Below, one piece after another: positions 25,222 to 35,741 of a stretch of DNA of 64,000 nt. Source of the DNA: Chloromonas sp. AAM2 (Eukaryota > Chlorophyta > Chlorophyceae > Chlamydomonadales > Chlamydomonadaceae); the NCBI GenBank assembly GCA_004335635.1, contig QAXH01006743.1, positions 100,650 to 164,649 on the forward strand. The letters run 5' to 3'. The position numbers were made by a program, and so were the translations under genes. The first letter of the stretch is position 1, and each line of letters begins with the position of its first letter. The notes below the pieces were generated by a model, which made no database searches, was not told where the DNA came from, and saw only the letters and a list, made by a program, of their open reading frames with translations.

Positions 25222-25913
25222 ATGGAGTCACCATCACCTCGGACTGCTGTTCCTAGGCCGTACAACGCTGCCATGGACAACACAAATTCCTCAGAAGTCA
25301 AGCTGGTGCGGACGAACCAAGCATTACAGCCATGCAGTGGTCCAACACACCTTGGCAAATGGTTCAATGTTGCTTGTGCAGCTTGAAGACCGTTTGAAGA
25401 CCTTCCAAGCTGAGAATGCACTGCTTGGACGCACACTGCGCAACGCTCAGGTTAGGAGTTTGTGATGGCGCATGCTCACAGCAGGCCAGGGCAACAAGCT
25501 GACATGACCGCTGCACACTGCTACCTGCCTGTTACATGATGTAAACCGCACAGTAGGCTTGTGCTCTTGTGCTCACAGGCTGAGCGCCAGGTGCAGCAGC
25601 AGGCGCTGGCGACATGCCAGGCGCAAACCACTGAGCTGCAGCATGAGCTTCAGGGCAAGGACAAACGCGTAGCCTTGCTTCAGCGAGAGGTGGAGGAGCT
25701 CAGGCTTGCAGGCGTGAAGAGAGACCAGCACTTGGAGCAGTAAGTGTACCTGACCTGCCAATAAAGGACACTTGCAGCACGAAAAAAGTTTGCCAGTTCT
25801 GGGACAATTTTGAAACTGACACTGGAACCAGTGCGTTTGTGGTGTGTGTACTGGACCGTGTGCTGGTTCCAGCGTTGACGTGTATGAGTGGGCTAAGCCA
25901 GTGTCATCCAGTT

Positions 25914-25946
<33 letters not shown>

Positions 25947-28900
25947 ATGTTTTGCTGACACACAATGGTTCCTGGCGGTATGACAGACCTATTCACACAA
26001 TTTGTCCCAGAACTGGCAAACTTCTTTTTTTTTGAGTCCCGACGTGCCAGCGGCACGGTGAGTCCCGGTCACCTTCCATCCTCCAGACTTGCAGGTATAG
26101 GTATACACTGCTGTGTGTGGGTTGGTGGTATCCGTGGTGTTTCACCCGGGTACATGCCAGGCCAGGGTGTGACTGATGCGGCGGATCATGTGATTGCAGG
26201 TCACTGGTCCAGCGGCAGGAGCTGGAGGGCCTGGTGCTGGACCTGCAGGCACAGCTGGCCCAGCTGACTGGTGGCGGCCAGGACTGCAACCCCCCTGGGC
26301 GGGCGCGGGCCCTTTTAATGAAGGACCAGGCCAACAGCCCGACCCTTGGCAGACGAATAGCGGCCGGTCGGGGTGGGACACGGGCAGGAGGGGCGGGCTC
26401 CCCACTGACCAAGGGCGAACAAGCTGGTCAATCCACAACGGATCTCAGGTCAGCAATCGTGAGGCTTATGCGCCTCTGCAAATGCTTCAGTTTGGGCCAG
26501 CAAGGGCTTTGTGTGTTGCTAATCCGCTCAAAGGTCAGGCCTCTGGCTGGTGCTTTTGCAGCCACTTGATCGTGCACATGCAGCTGAATTCACATTGTCA
26601 CGGAGCATGGCTGGGTCTAGTGCCCTTGCTGAATTCACTCCGGGCCTGCTGTGCCCGAATCTGCAGGGAGGAGATATCACGGCTGGAGGGGCTGTACAGC
26701 GCTAAGCTACAACTCATACAGCAGCAGTCAGATGCACATGTGGCCGAGATTCAACATAAACACAGGTCAGGGCCTGGTTGCAAGCATGTCATGTGTCTAA
26801 GCCAACAAGGAAAGTAGCCCTGGCAGATATCCCCGCGGGCACCGGCCAGGGTGCACAGAAAGTGCGCCTGCTGATGCGCTGCCAAGTCCTTCAGGGCCAT
26901 CATCAACCTGAACATGCACATCCAAACGGACATCCAAACGGACGGGCAAACACCACAATAACGATGATGACAATGGTCCTGACGGCTGCTTTTTGGCTGA
27001 GCGGCACTACCGATATGCTTGGTGTGCATGGCCCTAGACTTGCGCGTTGTGTGGACATCAACAGAAAGCCGGACAGAGCTGTTTCCCTGTGCTGCCATTG
27101 TGCATGCAGTGAAGCGGTGGCTGCGGCCCAGACGGCCACTCGGCAGGCACTGGTCCAGCTGCGGCAGGAGGTGGAGCGGCAGGTGGCGGAGGCGGAGGGC
27201 GGCCTGCAGCGGCAGGTGGGCAGGGCAGCTTCAGCCAGAACACACAGCCAGCGTCAGCCAGCACGTTCAAGAACTTGTCGAAGATTTCTATGCTCTGAAG
27301 GGTTTGGACTGGTGGCCCACCAGGCTTGTGCCAGGTTCCTTTTTACTGCCATGTGGCTGTGAGGAACATGTTGCTTTGTTGGCTTTGCGCTGTTTGCAGC
27401 TTCAGCAGCAGGATCGTGTGCTAGAGCAGCTGCAGAAGCGATGTGCTGTGCTGGAGTCGCGCCTACGGGAGGCCAGGAGTGCAGCGGCCGGCCCTGGTGC
27501 CGCTGCATCCCCCATACCACATCGGCATGTGTCGGGCAGTGGAGGTGCCATGTCCGAGATTGCAATGCTGAGGTGGGAGATCCATAGCGTCTGTACCACT
27601 ATTGATGTGCATCCCTTGTATTGTGGTACAGCTGCTAAGCATGGCGCCTTAGAGCAACCAAGCACGTGTTTGTTTAGGCGACAAGGCACCTGCCTCTGGC
27701 GCCACTTCAAGCTGCACTCAATGCTAGTGGTTGTGCGGCATCAACCAGGGTCAACAGGCCGCATGACGACGTACAAATTGAACAAATCACCACCCTTGGG
27801 TCACTGGTAGTCACACTTCGCTGCACCCCAGCAAAAGCACCATGGTGTCAGGGGAAGGGGGTTTGAAAAGTCCGTGACCCTATGATCAAATATGGCCTCG
27901 GCTTTTTGGAAAGGGACCACTTTTGGAAGCCATCAAGAAACGGCTCAGAATTACACGCAAAGGGGCTCAATCGAAAGCTCTCGTAAAGGCCTATCCCCAG
28001 GACAACTTGGTTGCATAGTTCACTCAAACAATGCCTCACTTATGGGTCATCAAAGGCCAGCCGGCCCTAACCGAACCCTAACCGCCACCCATGTCACAGG
28101 CCATGGGGGCATGCCAAAGGGTAAACTTTACTTCAAGGTATGCAAGCACATTCCGCTCTGCATCCGGCTTTGGATCGTTGCTTGCGTGACCTGCGGCCTG
28201 GCGCCACAGGTGACGCAGGCCACGCCACTGCTGACACTTCCCGAGCCATAACAAACCACCCACAAGGCCAATCTGGGGAATGGGGGTGGTTTTGGATAGA
28301 TCTTAACGAGCTGCAGCCAGCCAGATCTTCAAAAGCCTTGAATTCGTTGTGATTGAGCCGTAAATAAAAAAAATACTCAAAAAGGTCGGAAATGTAGCTC
28401 GGGCCTTTTGGATGACTTTTATACCACCCAGTCAACCATCTCAGAATGACCTGAAACCTTGGATTCCAGCTCCTTACACCGTCAGCATTCGTACAAGAGA
28501 TTTAAAGATACCCACTCCCTCATTTCTGTCTACCCTTGATGGTGTGCTTGCAATGAAGCAGAACGGCAGGGACATCTGTACTGCCTGAACGTTAAGCCAT
28601 GTGGTTTCACGAGTTGTGCGATGTTGCTTTGTGGTGTCAGGCAGCAGCTTGTCGCAGCGCAGTCGGGCAGGCAGCAGACCGTGGCCACCGTGGACGCTGC
28701 AGCTGCCGCCCTTGCGGCCCACAAGCAGCAGGCAGCAGAGAGCATGCGCAGGTGAGACACATGCAGCCCGTTGCCCGGATCACCGACACACCACACCAGC
28801 CGGTCTGCGGGTCACTCTGGACAAACATGCCCTTAATAAATAGTAAAAAAATGGCAGTTTGTCTACTTTCCTTACGTGGTCAAACCTGCAGTTCGTATTG

Positions 28901-31492
28901 CCAGTATTGTGTCCAATGGCCGTGCAAGCGTCAGTTGTGGAAATCAGATCAGATTGGAATGGTTCTGGTGCAACATGCATAGAATGGTAGAAGTGCAGCA
29001 AGCTAGCAAGCCTGGTGACGTGGCCCCGGCTGATGCTTGTCCACAGGTTGCAGCACGTGCGTCAGGAGCTGTGTTCTGCCATTGAGCAGCAACACCAGCT
29101 GACCAATGAAAATGCACAGCTACAGCAGCAGGCGCTGGCATCTGCTACGCATCTGGCAGCTGCAGAAGCAGCCATCAAGGTCAGCACGTGACAGCCTTGT
29201 GCATATACATTGTGACATCATTGCCAGCGTTTCGTAAGATTGTTATTCTGTGCACTGTTCTGCAAACAGCATGTGCATAGGTTCATACTCGCCTGGATCA
29301 GACCACTGTGATCCACATCTGGCTTGGCCTTCACCCAGAGCGCAGAAAAACTTGCAAGGTACTGTACGTGCCGTGTGTGGGGTTCCTCCTGCGCAGTGTG
29401 CAACACTTATGGTTGCCTTGAGAGGGTCCCTTTTGAGGACAGGCTTGTGACAGACAGCACCCCCTGCCTTGCCGCAGGACCTGCGCTGTGCCCTGTGCGA
29501 TGCACGGGAGAGGCTGTTGACCGCCCAGTCTGCCACTGTGACCGAGGTGCTGCAGCTGGCGGTGCAGGGGCCGCAAGGCACAGGACCCGCTGTCACGCAC
29601 AAGGTAGGGAAATGTACCAGTGGCACCTTGAGCATAAGCAGAGATTGTGGCTGAGCCCACAATTCATGTGGGCACATTAGGCCTATGGCCATGACCTGGC
29701 GTGGTTTCTGTGATGGTGCCGGCACATAATCAGCCCCATCGTCTGCGGCCAACCCACTGCCAGACGGCAAGACTGTTGTTCGATTGCAGTCAGTTCATCT
29801 CAACGTCCATGACCATCCACTCGCCTCATTCAGACACCTGCATGCACCTTTGCCTCTTCCATACGAACGCTTTCCTGTTCCTGACCTCATCGTGCACACA
29901 CCTGCCACACATACTGTACATGCGTTGCATGTGCCCCCCGGCGTCGAGCAGAGGTCGGAGCACGTTGCCTGCCAAGGCCCCTTCAGTGCCAGTACCATCC
30001 TCAGTGTTGAGTAGCAATTAGCACTGGTTGTGTTGAATGCATGTGTTTGGGCAGGATGGCGAGCACCTATCCACGTATGTGCGTGTTCTGGAGCACGCGT
30101 TGCGCGAGGCAGACGCGCGGGAGGCCGCCCTGAGGCGCGCCATGTCAGAGGGCCAGTACCTAGAGGACCAGGCTAGGAGGCTGCTGGCGGCATCCAGGGA
30201 CGAGCAGCTGGCCATGAGGGTGGGTGGCAAGAATGCAGGAACGGGGGAATGGGGCATGGTAATGTCGCTTACTCTTCTACAGGCTTCAATATGTTCAAAG
30301 CAGGCCTGCGTGTTATCGAACAGTTGCGTGTTGCTTTCAGCAGCCAAGGCCCACTGCACTCTGCAGTGTTGTAGTAGGAGCAGAATGCGCTGCTCTGGCT
30401 GTTTTGCTCCGTGTTTCGTTACATGGGCTGATGCTAGCGTGGTTATTCGACCAGACAAGCTTGACATTGGTCGGAGAAACTGTTGGATAATGGGGTGTTT
30501 TCAGAAAATGGCCATAAAAGGAATGGGTATGTCTGACCGACTTGTATGCATGCCCACTGTGTAAGCAGCTCAAAGGTTTCGGGTCATCCTGAGATGGTTG
30601 AAAAGTCCCCATGGGGCACTTTTCCGACCTTTCAAAGTATTTGTTACGGCGCGACCAGAACGAATTCAAGACTTCTGAAGATGTGGCTGGTTGCAACTCG
30701 TCAACAGCTATCCAATACTGTCTCTATTCCCCAGCTTGGCCATGTGGGCCTGAACAGAATGCACAGTGTGAGATTCTTGCATACCTTACAAGTGACATTT
30801 ACCTGTGGCATGCCCCCCATGGCTTTGATGACCCACAAGTGGGACAAAGTTCAAGTGAACTATGCAATCGAGTTGTCCACAGGATAGAACTTGAGGAGAG
30901 CTGCCGATTGAGCCCCTATTCTGAGCCGTTTCTGCGTCGTTTCAAAAGTCGTCCTATTTTCAAAAGGCCGGGGCCATTCTTTGTGATGTGGTCAAGAGCT
31001 TTTGAACCCCCCTCCCCGCCTTTGAATGTTGTATGTTTTTTCCTGCAGGTTTGTTTGCGGGTCTGTCGAGCCTGACCTACCATCTCCTAGTCTGCTTGAA
31101 TGTTTTGAGTGTGTTCGAGTGTCACTGCCGATGCCCGCTCCTAGAACTGCCCGATGTCCAATGCTAGAAGGGTAGACCGCCAGGCAAAGAGGAAGAACCA
31201 GGCGAGGACACAAGTATGCACAATTTGACAGGTCACACGCAAGCGTTACGTCCACTCTAACATCATTTGAAAAGGTTGATTTCATGCCCACTACGGTATA
31301 TATAAGCTTGTACTACAGTCCAGGATTTCGCGTTGATGACTGCCTGTCTTGCCCTCTGTGTCTTGCCCTCTGTCGCAGAAAGCGCTCGTTCAGCAGGTGC
31401 AGCGGGTGCAGGCCGTTGAGGCAATCAGGCTGTCGGACGTGCAGGACGCAGCAAGAGTATGGAATGCACATGCCGCAACCGCCGCACACTAA
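25222..31492 (+). CDS. Unrecognised long coiled-coil protein
   Basis: I do not recognise the family. Exons that keep frame: 25222-25305, 25382-25450, 25579-25739, 26200-26448, 26667-26765, 27110-27215, 27400-27572, 28641-28751, 29047-29179, 29478-29603, 29790-about 29920 (donor uncertain), 30055-30219, 31379-31456, or reading on to a TAA at 31490. The product is roughly 570-590 residues. After a short Ser/Pro-rich start (MESPSPRTAVPRP), nearly all exons encode Gln/Glu/Ala/Leu-rich heptads, e.g. EVKLLEDRLKTFQAENALLG and LQQQDRVLEQLQKRCAVLES. A Gly-rich linker lies in the fourth exon, and a His/Pro-rich segment is encoded near 29790. It could be a basal-body, flagellar or Golgi coiled-coil protein; nothing here decides. 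Three introns carry mobile elements. Exon 1 and the 3' end are the least certain parts. Confidence 0.72.
25784..26034. mobile_element. MITE-like element, complete copy (intron of the coiled-coil gene)
   Basis: Left end AAAAAAGTTTGCCAGTTCTG with GGACAATTTT, right end its reverse complement AATTTGTCCCAGAACTGGCA followed by AACTT and a T-rich run; total about 250 bases. The interior has GTTTGTGGTGTGTGTACTGG, an (AC)n tract at about 25915-25941 and TTTTGCTGACACACAATGGT. No open frame suggests a transposase. No clear target-site duplication could be defined because the ends are A/T homopolymers. It lies in the intron 25740-26199. Confidence 0.85.
27845..28470 (+). mobile_element. Non-coding 0.6-kb repeat, copy 1 (intron)
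   Basis: The whole segment is similar to the reverse complement of 30555-31025. Shared stretches include TTTGAAAAG near one end and the complement of GAACTATGCAA plus TTGAGCCCCT in the middle. ACGAATTCAAG and TCATTCTGAGATGGTTG are also shared, read on the complement. No transposase-like frame was seen. Confidence 0.75.
30555..31025 (-). mobile_element. Non-coding 0.5-kb repeat, copy 2, inverted relative to copy 1
   Basis: Starts GGTTTCGGGTCATCCTGAGA and ends in GTCAAGAGCTTTTGAACCCC. It aligns along its length with the reverse complement of 27845-28470, with several gaps. It lies in the intron 30220-31378 of the coiled-coil gene. Confidence 0.75.
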
Positions 31493-32391
31493 AGTGCAAA
31501 TCTTGCTTCACACTGGCGACTGAACAATCCAGCCGTCAGTTGCAGAGCATGGGAGGGCAAAACCACACAGCAACCACACTACGCTGGCACCTGATCAAGG
31601 CCTGATTGCTTGCGTTTCTCATGCGAGCTCCAGGGTCCTGCTGAGCGGTCCAGTCACCGGCATTCGCAGGCTGATTGCAAGAATTTGAGTTCATAGCATC
31701 AAGTACGTCTCCCCACGTCAACACGCGATTGATTCCCATGTCTGGAGACAGCGTGTCCTGCTTTTACGACAGACGGACAACAAGGTATTTTGCGTGGACG
31801 TGCTAATGGTGTGCACTCCCACCTTGTCACCAGAGCTGTACACCTTCAACGTTTGGTTGACCATGTCCTGTCTGCGTTGCTGTAAGAGATGGTTTGTTAG
31901 ATCAGAAATTGACGACATCATCAGCTGTCTGCATCATTCTAATGCCTGTATTTATGAACATGTTCAGGTGGGAGCGTGATGTGATCGCGGTTTAATGATG
32001 CTTGTAGCAAGGTGGCCGCAGACAGCAGATCACCAGTGCTAAAGCACCACGCCCCACATAGTCAGGTTGTTAGTTTCCAATGCTGCATCGCTGCACACCA
32101 ACTGCTGAATGCCCTGCAGTCAGCTTGCCTGTTGACATCTATAGAGCCTTATAGCCCGTTGGAACAACCCGCTGTACATAAATTTCATGGATGGTGATGC
32201 CCTCTCTCAAGGGCTGACTCAAAGGTCTCTCTCAAGAGCAGACACAAGTCAGATGATTGCATCAGGGATGCGGCTGCCAGGTTTAGCTGCAAGAGAAGCA
32301 AGGGAAAGGGTGCTTGCATCACGTGAAAAAACGGACTTCACATACGTATGGCAAGTCGCCCGAGTTCTGTCATTGCTTGGAATTCTGTAAA
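31493..32391. other. Intergenic region upstream of bS20
   Basis: No gene supported. A short imperfect direct repeat (GGTCTCTCTCAAG versus CCTCTCTCAAGGGC) is near 32200-32240. The last few hundred bases should carry the promoter of the ribosomal protein gene. Confidence 0.5.
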
Positions 32392-33122
32392 ATGGCCACC
32401 GCCAGCATGCGCTCCGCGGCCTTTGGCAGCTCTGTGAGGAGCGTCTGCCAAACACCTTTCAGGCCTGTTGGTGAGAAATCTGTTCATTCGAGCTGTGCAT
32501 GTGTGCATTAGGATGCCTGGATATCCATTGGTGGCTTGCGTGGTTTGCTGCCCACAGTGACGGTGGCTCGCAGGCCTGTGGTGGAGGTGTCTGCAAGCGG
32601 GCGTCCAGAAGGAGAGAAGAAGAAGGCCAGGACGGACCCTGCGGTCAAGCGTGCCATGCTTGCCGTCGAGCGCCGCCGGTACAACAAGTCCCACAAGTCA
32701 GCCTGCGCCACAAGGATTAAGAAGGTGTAGGATGTGTATTGCCGGCAAGCAAGGGTTTGGCACAGTCGGCGCATGCCGATTTCTTATTGCTAGTGTACAG
32801 CACAGCAACAGAGCTCTGGTTTCGTTCGCAGGTTCTCAAGGCAGCAACCACAATGATGACCCAGCCACCAGCCACCGAAGCGGATGTGAAGCCGCTCGAA
32901 ATCCTCATCGCCGAGGCATACAAGGAGATTGACAAGGCGGTCACAAAGAATGTGCTGCATAGCAACACCGCAGCGCGGAAGAAGTCCCGCATTGCGAAGT
33001 ACAAGCGCATGGTCCTCATGTCAGCAGGTATCTTCGTTCCAGCAGCAGACCATCCCGACCATGGAAAGTACGTCAAGATGCAAGCAAAGAAAGCGGCCAA
33101 GCCAGCAACGACTTCAGCTTAA
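32392..33122 (+). CDS. PRPS20: Plastid small-subunit ribosomal protein bS20c
   Basis: A 16S-rRNA-binding primary assembly protein of the chloroplast 30S subunit. Three exons, 32392-32470, 32558-32724 and 32832-33122, give 178 residues. Residues 1 to about 40 (MATASMRSAAFGSSVRSVC and on) are rich in Ala, Ser and Arg, as expected for a transit peptide. The mature part has the bS20 hallmarks: AVKRAMLAVERRRYNKSHKS, TRIKKVLKAA, PLEILIAEAYKEIDKAV and VLHSNTAARKKSRIAKYKR. The Lys/Ala-rich C-terminal extension (KKAAKPATTSA) is longer than in bacteria. A TGTAA lies 187 bases past the stop. Confidence 0.93.
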
Positions 33123-33308
33123 ATGGCAGCATGGTGTGCCAGCCATGCAAGCATTGATCACAGGTCAGTGTTCCCACCAGACACACTGTGTAGTTTGTTG
33201 CACTGTCTGAGGGAAGTCGCCGCAAGTTGACAAGAACCACGTGTCGTTGCTCAGCACCCATGCCACATGCTCCAGCTACATGCCATGTGTATTGGCATGT
33301 GCGACTGA

Positions 33309-33313
33309 TGTAA
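33309..33313 (+). other. TGTAA polyadenylation signal of bS20c
   Basis: First TGTAA downstream of the bS20c stop (GATGTAATGTG). Confidence 0.6.
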
Positions 33314-33394
33314 TGTGCCTGTCACTGATGCAAGGCACAAATCGTGAAGCAGACATGTTGTCTATTTCATTGCCCAAACACAGGTGTAGTAATG

Positions 33395-33690
33395 GGATCT
33401 TAAGCATGAAGCCATTGAGAAGTGTGAAGACGGACGCGTTGAGCTCCAGGGCAAGGCACGGAAGGTCAAGATGCAGTAGCTGCAAGCCCAGCTAAGCAGC
33501 ACCGAGGCGTTCTTGGTGCCAGCAATGAAGGCAGTGCCAACACCAGGCCAGCCAGCAACGTGGCGAGTCCCAGCGATCCACTTGATGATGGCAGAACCTG
33601 CGAAATTGTACAGATCTGGTCGTCTTGCCTTATCGAGGCAGACGACAGGCTACTGTCAGTGGAGCAATAGTAGGGGTTCAGTTCTTGAAG
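33395..33690 (+). pseudogene. Decayed inverted copy of the p28 last exon and 3' flank
   Basis: Runs parallel to the reverse strand of about 35625-35915, the last exon of p28 and its 3' flank. It keeps GAGGCGTTCTTGGTGCCAGC, CCAACACCAGGCCAGCCAGC and ATGATGGCAGAACCT. TACAGATCTGGTCGTCT and CAGACGACAGGCTACTGTCA are also retained. The frame is broken: an in-frame TAG follows the lysine-rich stretch near 33470. No upstream p28 exons are present, so it is a partial copy, placed in opposite orientation to its parent 2 kb away. Confidence 0.85.
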
Positions 33691-35741
33691 GTCGAGTTCT
33701 CCATGCTGGGTAACATTTTGCCGCCTACCTTGAACTGGACGTCCCTTCTATTTTTGGCAGCGCAGAGCTTGCTCCCAAGCAATTGTTTTGGCACTTTGAT
33801 GGCATCTTGCAACCGTTCAGGACAAGACTTGTGCCAATGGCACTAGACAATCGGTAGCAGCAACGTGACAGGCGTGAGTGGGTCTTGACCCATAGTTTTT
33901 ATTTCAAGTTTGTGTTCCGGGTACTTGACGGGTATCAGCTTGTAATCACAAACTCAGCTATAGGCAGCCCCTCATGCCCCAGTTCAACTTTTCAGCACTG
34001 GCTTGAGACGCAGCATGTCTTCTCAGACTGCTCATGCGCTTTCGCCTTCAGAGTCATCCAACAATATTGCATTGAAACGTCTTGCACACGGCTCTACAGA
34101 AGTTTCCAGGAAATCTTCCATCTGTCAGTCACAGACAATCTTGTTGTCAAAAGTTTCACTGATTGTGTCAGATTGATCGATCAATGTATTGCGCGAGCTC
34201 TTCAGGACTGGATTTGCTGGAACAACTGGATACCTGAGGCCTCCATCTTCACAGAGCAACACCCAGTCATACGATTAAAACACAGTCCTGCCAGCAGGCG
34301 CCAAGGTAGATGGCTTAATCCCATGGGCTGACAACTTCAACGCATGGGTCTACACCCAAGGGCTGACACCAAGGCGGTCACATGTCAATGCCAAGTGGGT
34401 TCAATATGTCAAAAAAACTCCCTTTTTTCTGTTACGAATGGCAACCTTGTAAGAAGACCTTGCTCTCAATTGTAAACATCTCGATATCTAGGAGCTCCGT
34501 TCAGCTCCTGGCTGCCCGTACATTCAAGAAGTCAGTCTGCCGCAGGCTGGGTGGCCCCACTTGCAATTTCATGATCTTGCATCAAATGTTGCACCAAGAG
34601 GTGAGAAAGCTAGACCATCAGCACCAGAAAGTCAAGAGACGTCAGTGTTTGCCCAGATTCCCGCCCCAGCCCTCAAAACTTCCACGAGATTCAAGGTGGC
34701 CAGCTCCTGCTATCGCTGCTGTAGCCACCACAGCTGCGGCTGTGTTCTGGCACAACCTTCAGGAATACATTTGCTTCTGGCCTTGGCTGCCTCATCCCTG
34801 TCTGTTGGCCGTTGACTTGGGCCTTTGGTCGTCCACGCTTACGCTTAAGCTTTTGCTTCTTTTCCTGCTTCTCTGAACCTTCCTTTCGTTGCTCAGTTTT
34901 GGCCAGGACGATACCCAAGCTTGTCGTCTGCTTGCTAGTCTTTGCACTCACTGGATGTGGGAGGCCCCTGGTGTGTCCTTCCTTTTGATTGATGTATCCT
35001 CCGTTTTTGTGGATGCAATCAGACGGATATGTTGAGACATGACATTGAGAGACAATGAACATTGAGAGACGCCCCTTTTTGGGTCTAACGAGGTCTGCGG
35101 TCAGGATAGTACCTCGAGGGGTGACCACCACCATTACTATCCAGGTGTGTCACAGTCCCCTTCACTTGTAGGTTGGACGGGCTGGAGTTCCTCCCCTCAT
35201 GTGAACTTTATCTGAGATGTTTGAGCCGAATGATTGTGTCGTGGTACCTCGGATTTTGCACCACAAGACCGCTTGCGCGAGAGCTAGGCAAGGCAGTCTG
35301 ATGACCTGAACTGCGTGCCGGACTGTTGAAACGTTGGTAACATCGTGTGACACATGCCAGACGAACAAGTCCAGAAATCAGGAGCCAGGTAGGACCTGTT
35401 ACCTCCAGAAACCCCTGCAAGGCGTTGATGGCACGTGGCTATTGACTTGATCAAATGGTCAGGAGGAATCCAAACGGTGCAATCAGCACGTGAAGCAGGG
35501 GATTGTGACAAAGTGAAAAGAAAGAGAGCAGTGATGGCGGCCCGTTAGAAAGGTCCAAAAGAGATCTGTAGGCAGACGGCTTGGTCTGGCAAGATCAGAA
35601 GGGATGTTCAATCCAAGAAAGAAGAATCCAATCCCTATCGCTCCACTGACAGTAGCCTGTCGTCTGCCTTGATCTAGCCAGACGACCAGATCTGTACGAT
35701 CTTGGAGGTTCTGCCATCATCGAGCTGATCACTGATACTCT
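33691..35741. other. Region downstream of p28 with repeats, no gene
   Basis: Holds a repeat half-unit at 35083-35203 that recurs at 39180-39310. A minus-strand open frame at 34691-35134 encodes a Lys/Arg patch (KLKRKRGRPKAQ), but it has no splice or family support. I see no genuine gene. Confidence 0.5.
35083..35203 (+). repeat. Repeat half-unit matching 39180-39310
   Basis: Shared: GAGGGGTGACCACCACCATTA, trimmed at either side by single differences, then CCCCTTCACTTG.AGG.TGGACGGGCTGGAGT and CCCCTCATGTG. It lies about 540 bases beyond the p28 stop codon. Confidence 0.8.

Noticed and set aside
28060..28090. CCCTAACC-like repeats resembling plant or animal telomere sequence
   Set aside because: Only two imperfect units (CGAACCCTAACCG), internal to the repeat at 27845-28470; green algal telomeres of this group use TTTTAGGG.
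34691..35134. 147-codon minus-strand frame with a KLKRKRGRPK patch
   Set aside because: The AT-hook-like GRPK is suggestive, but the frame overlaps a repeat half-unit (35083-35203) and has no other support.
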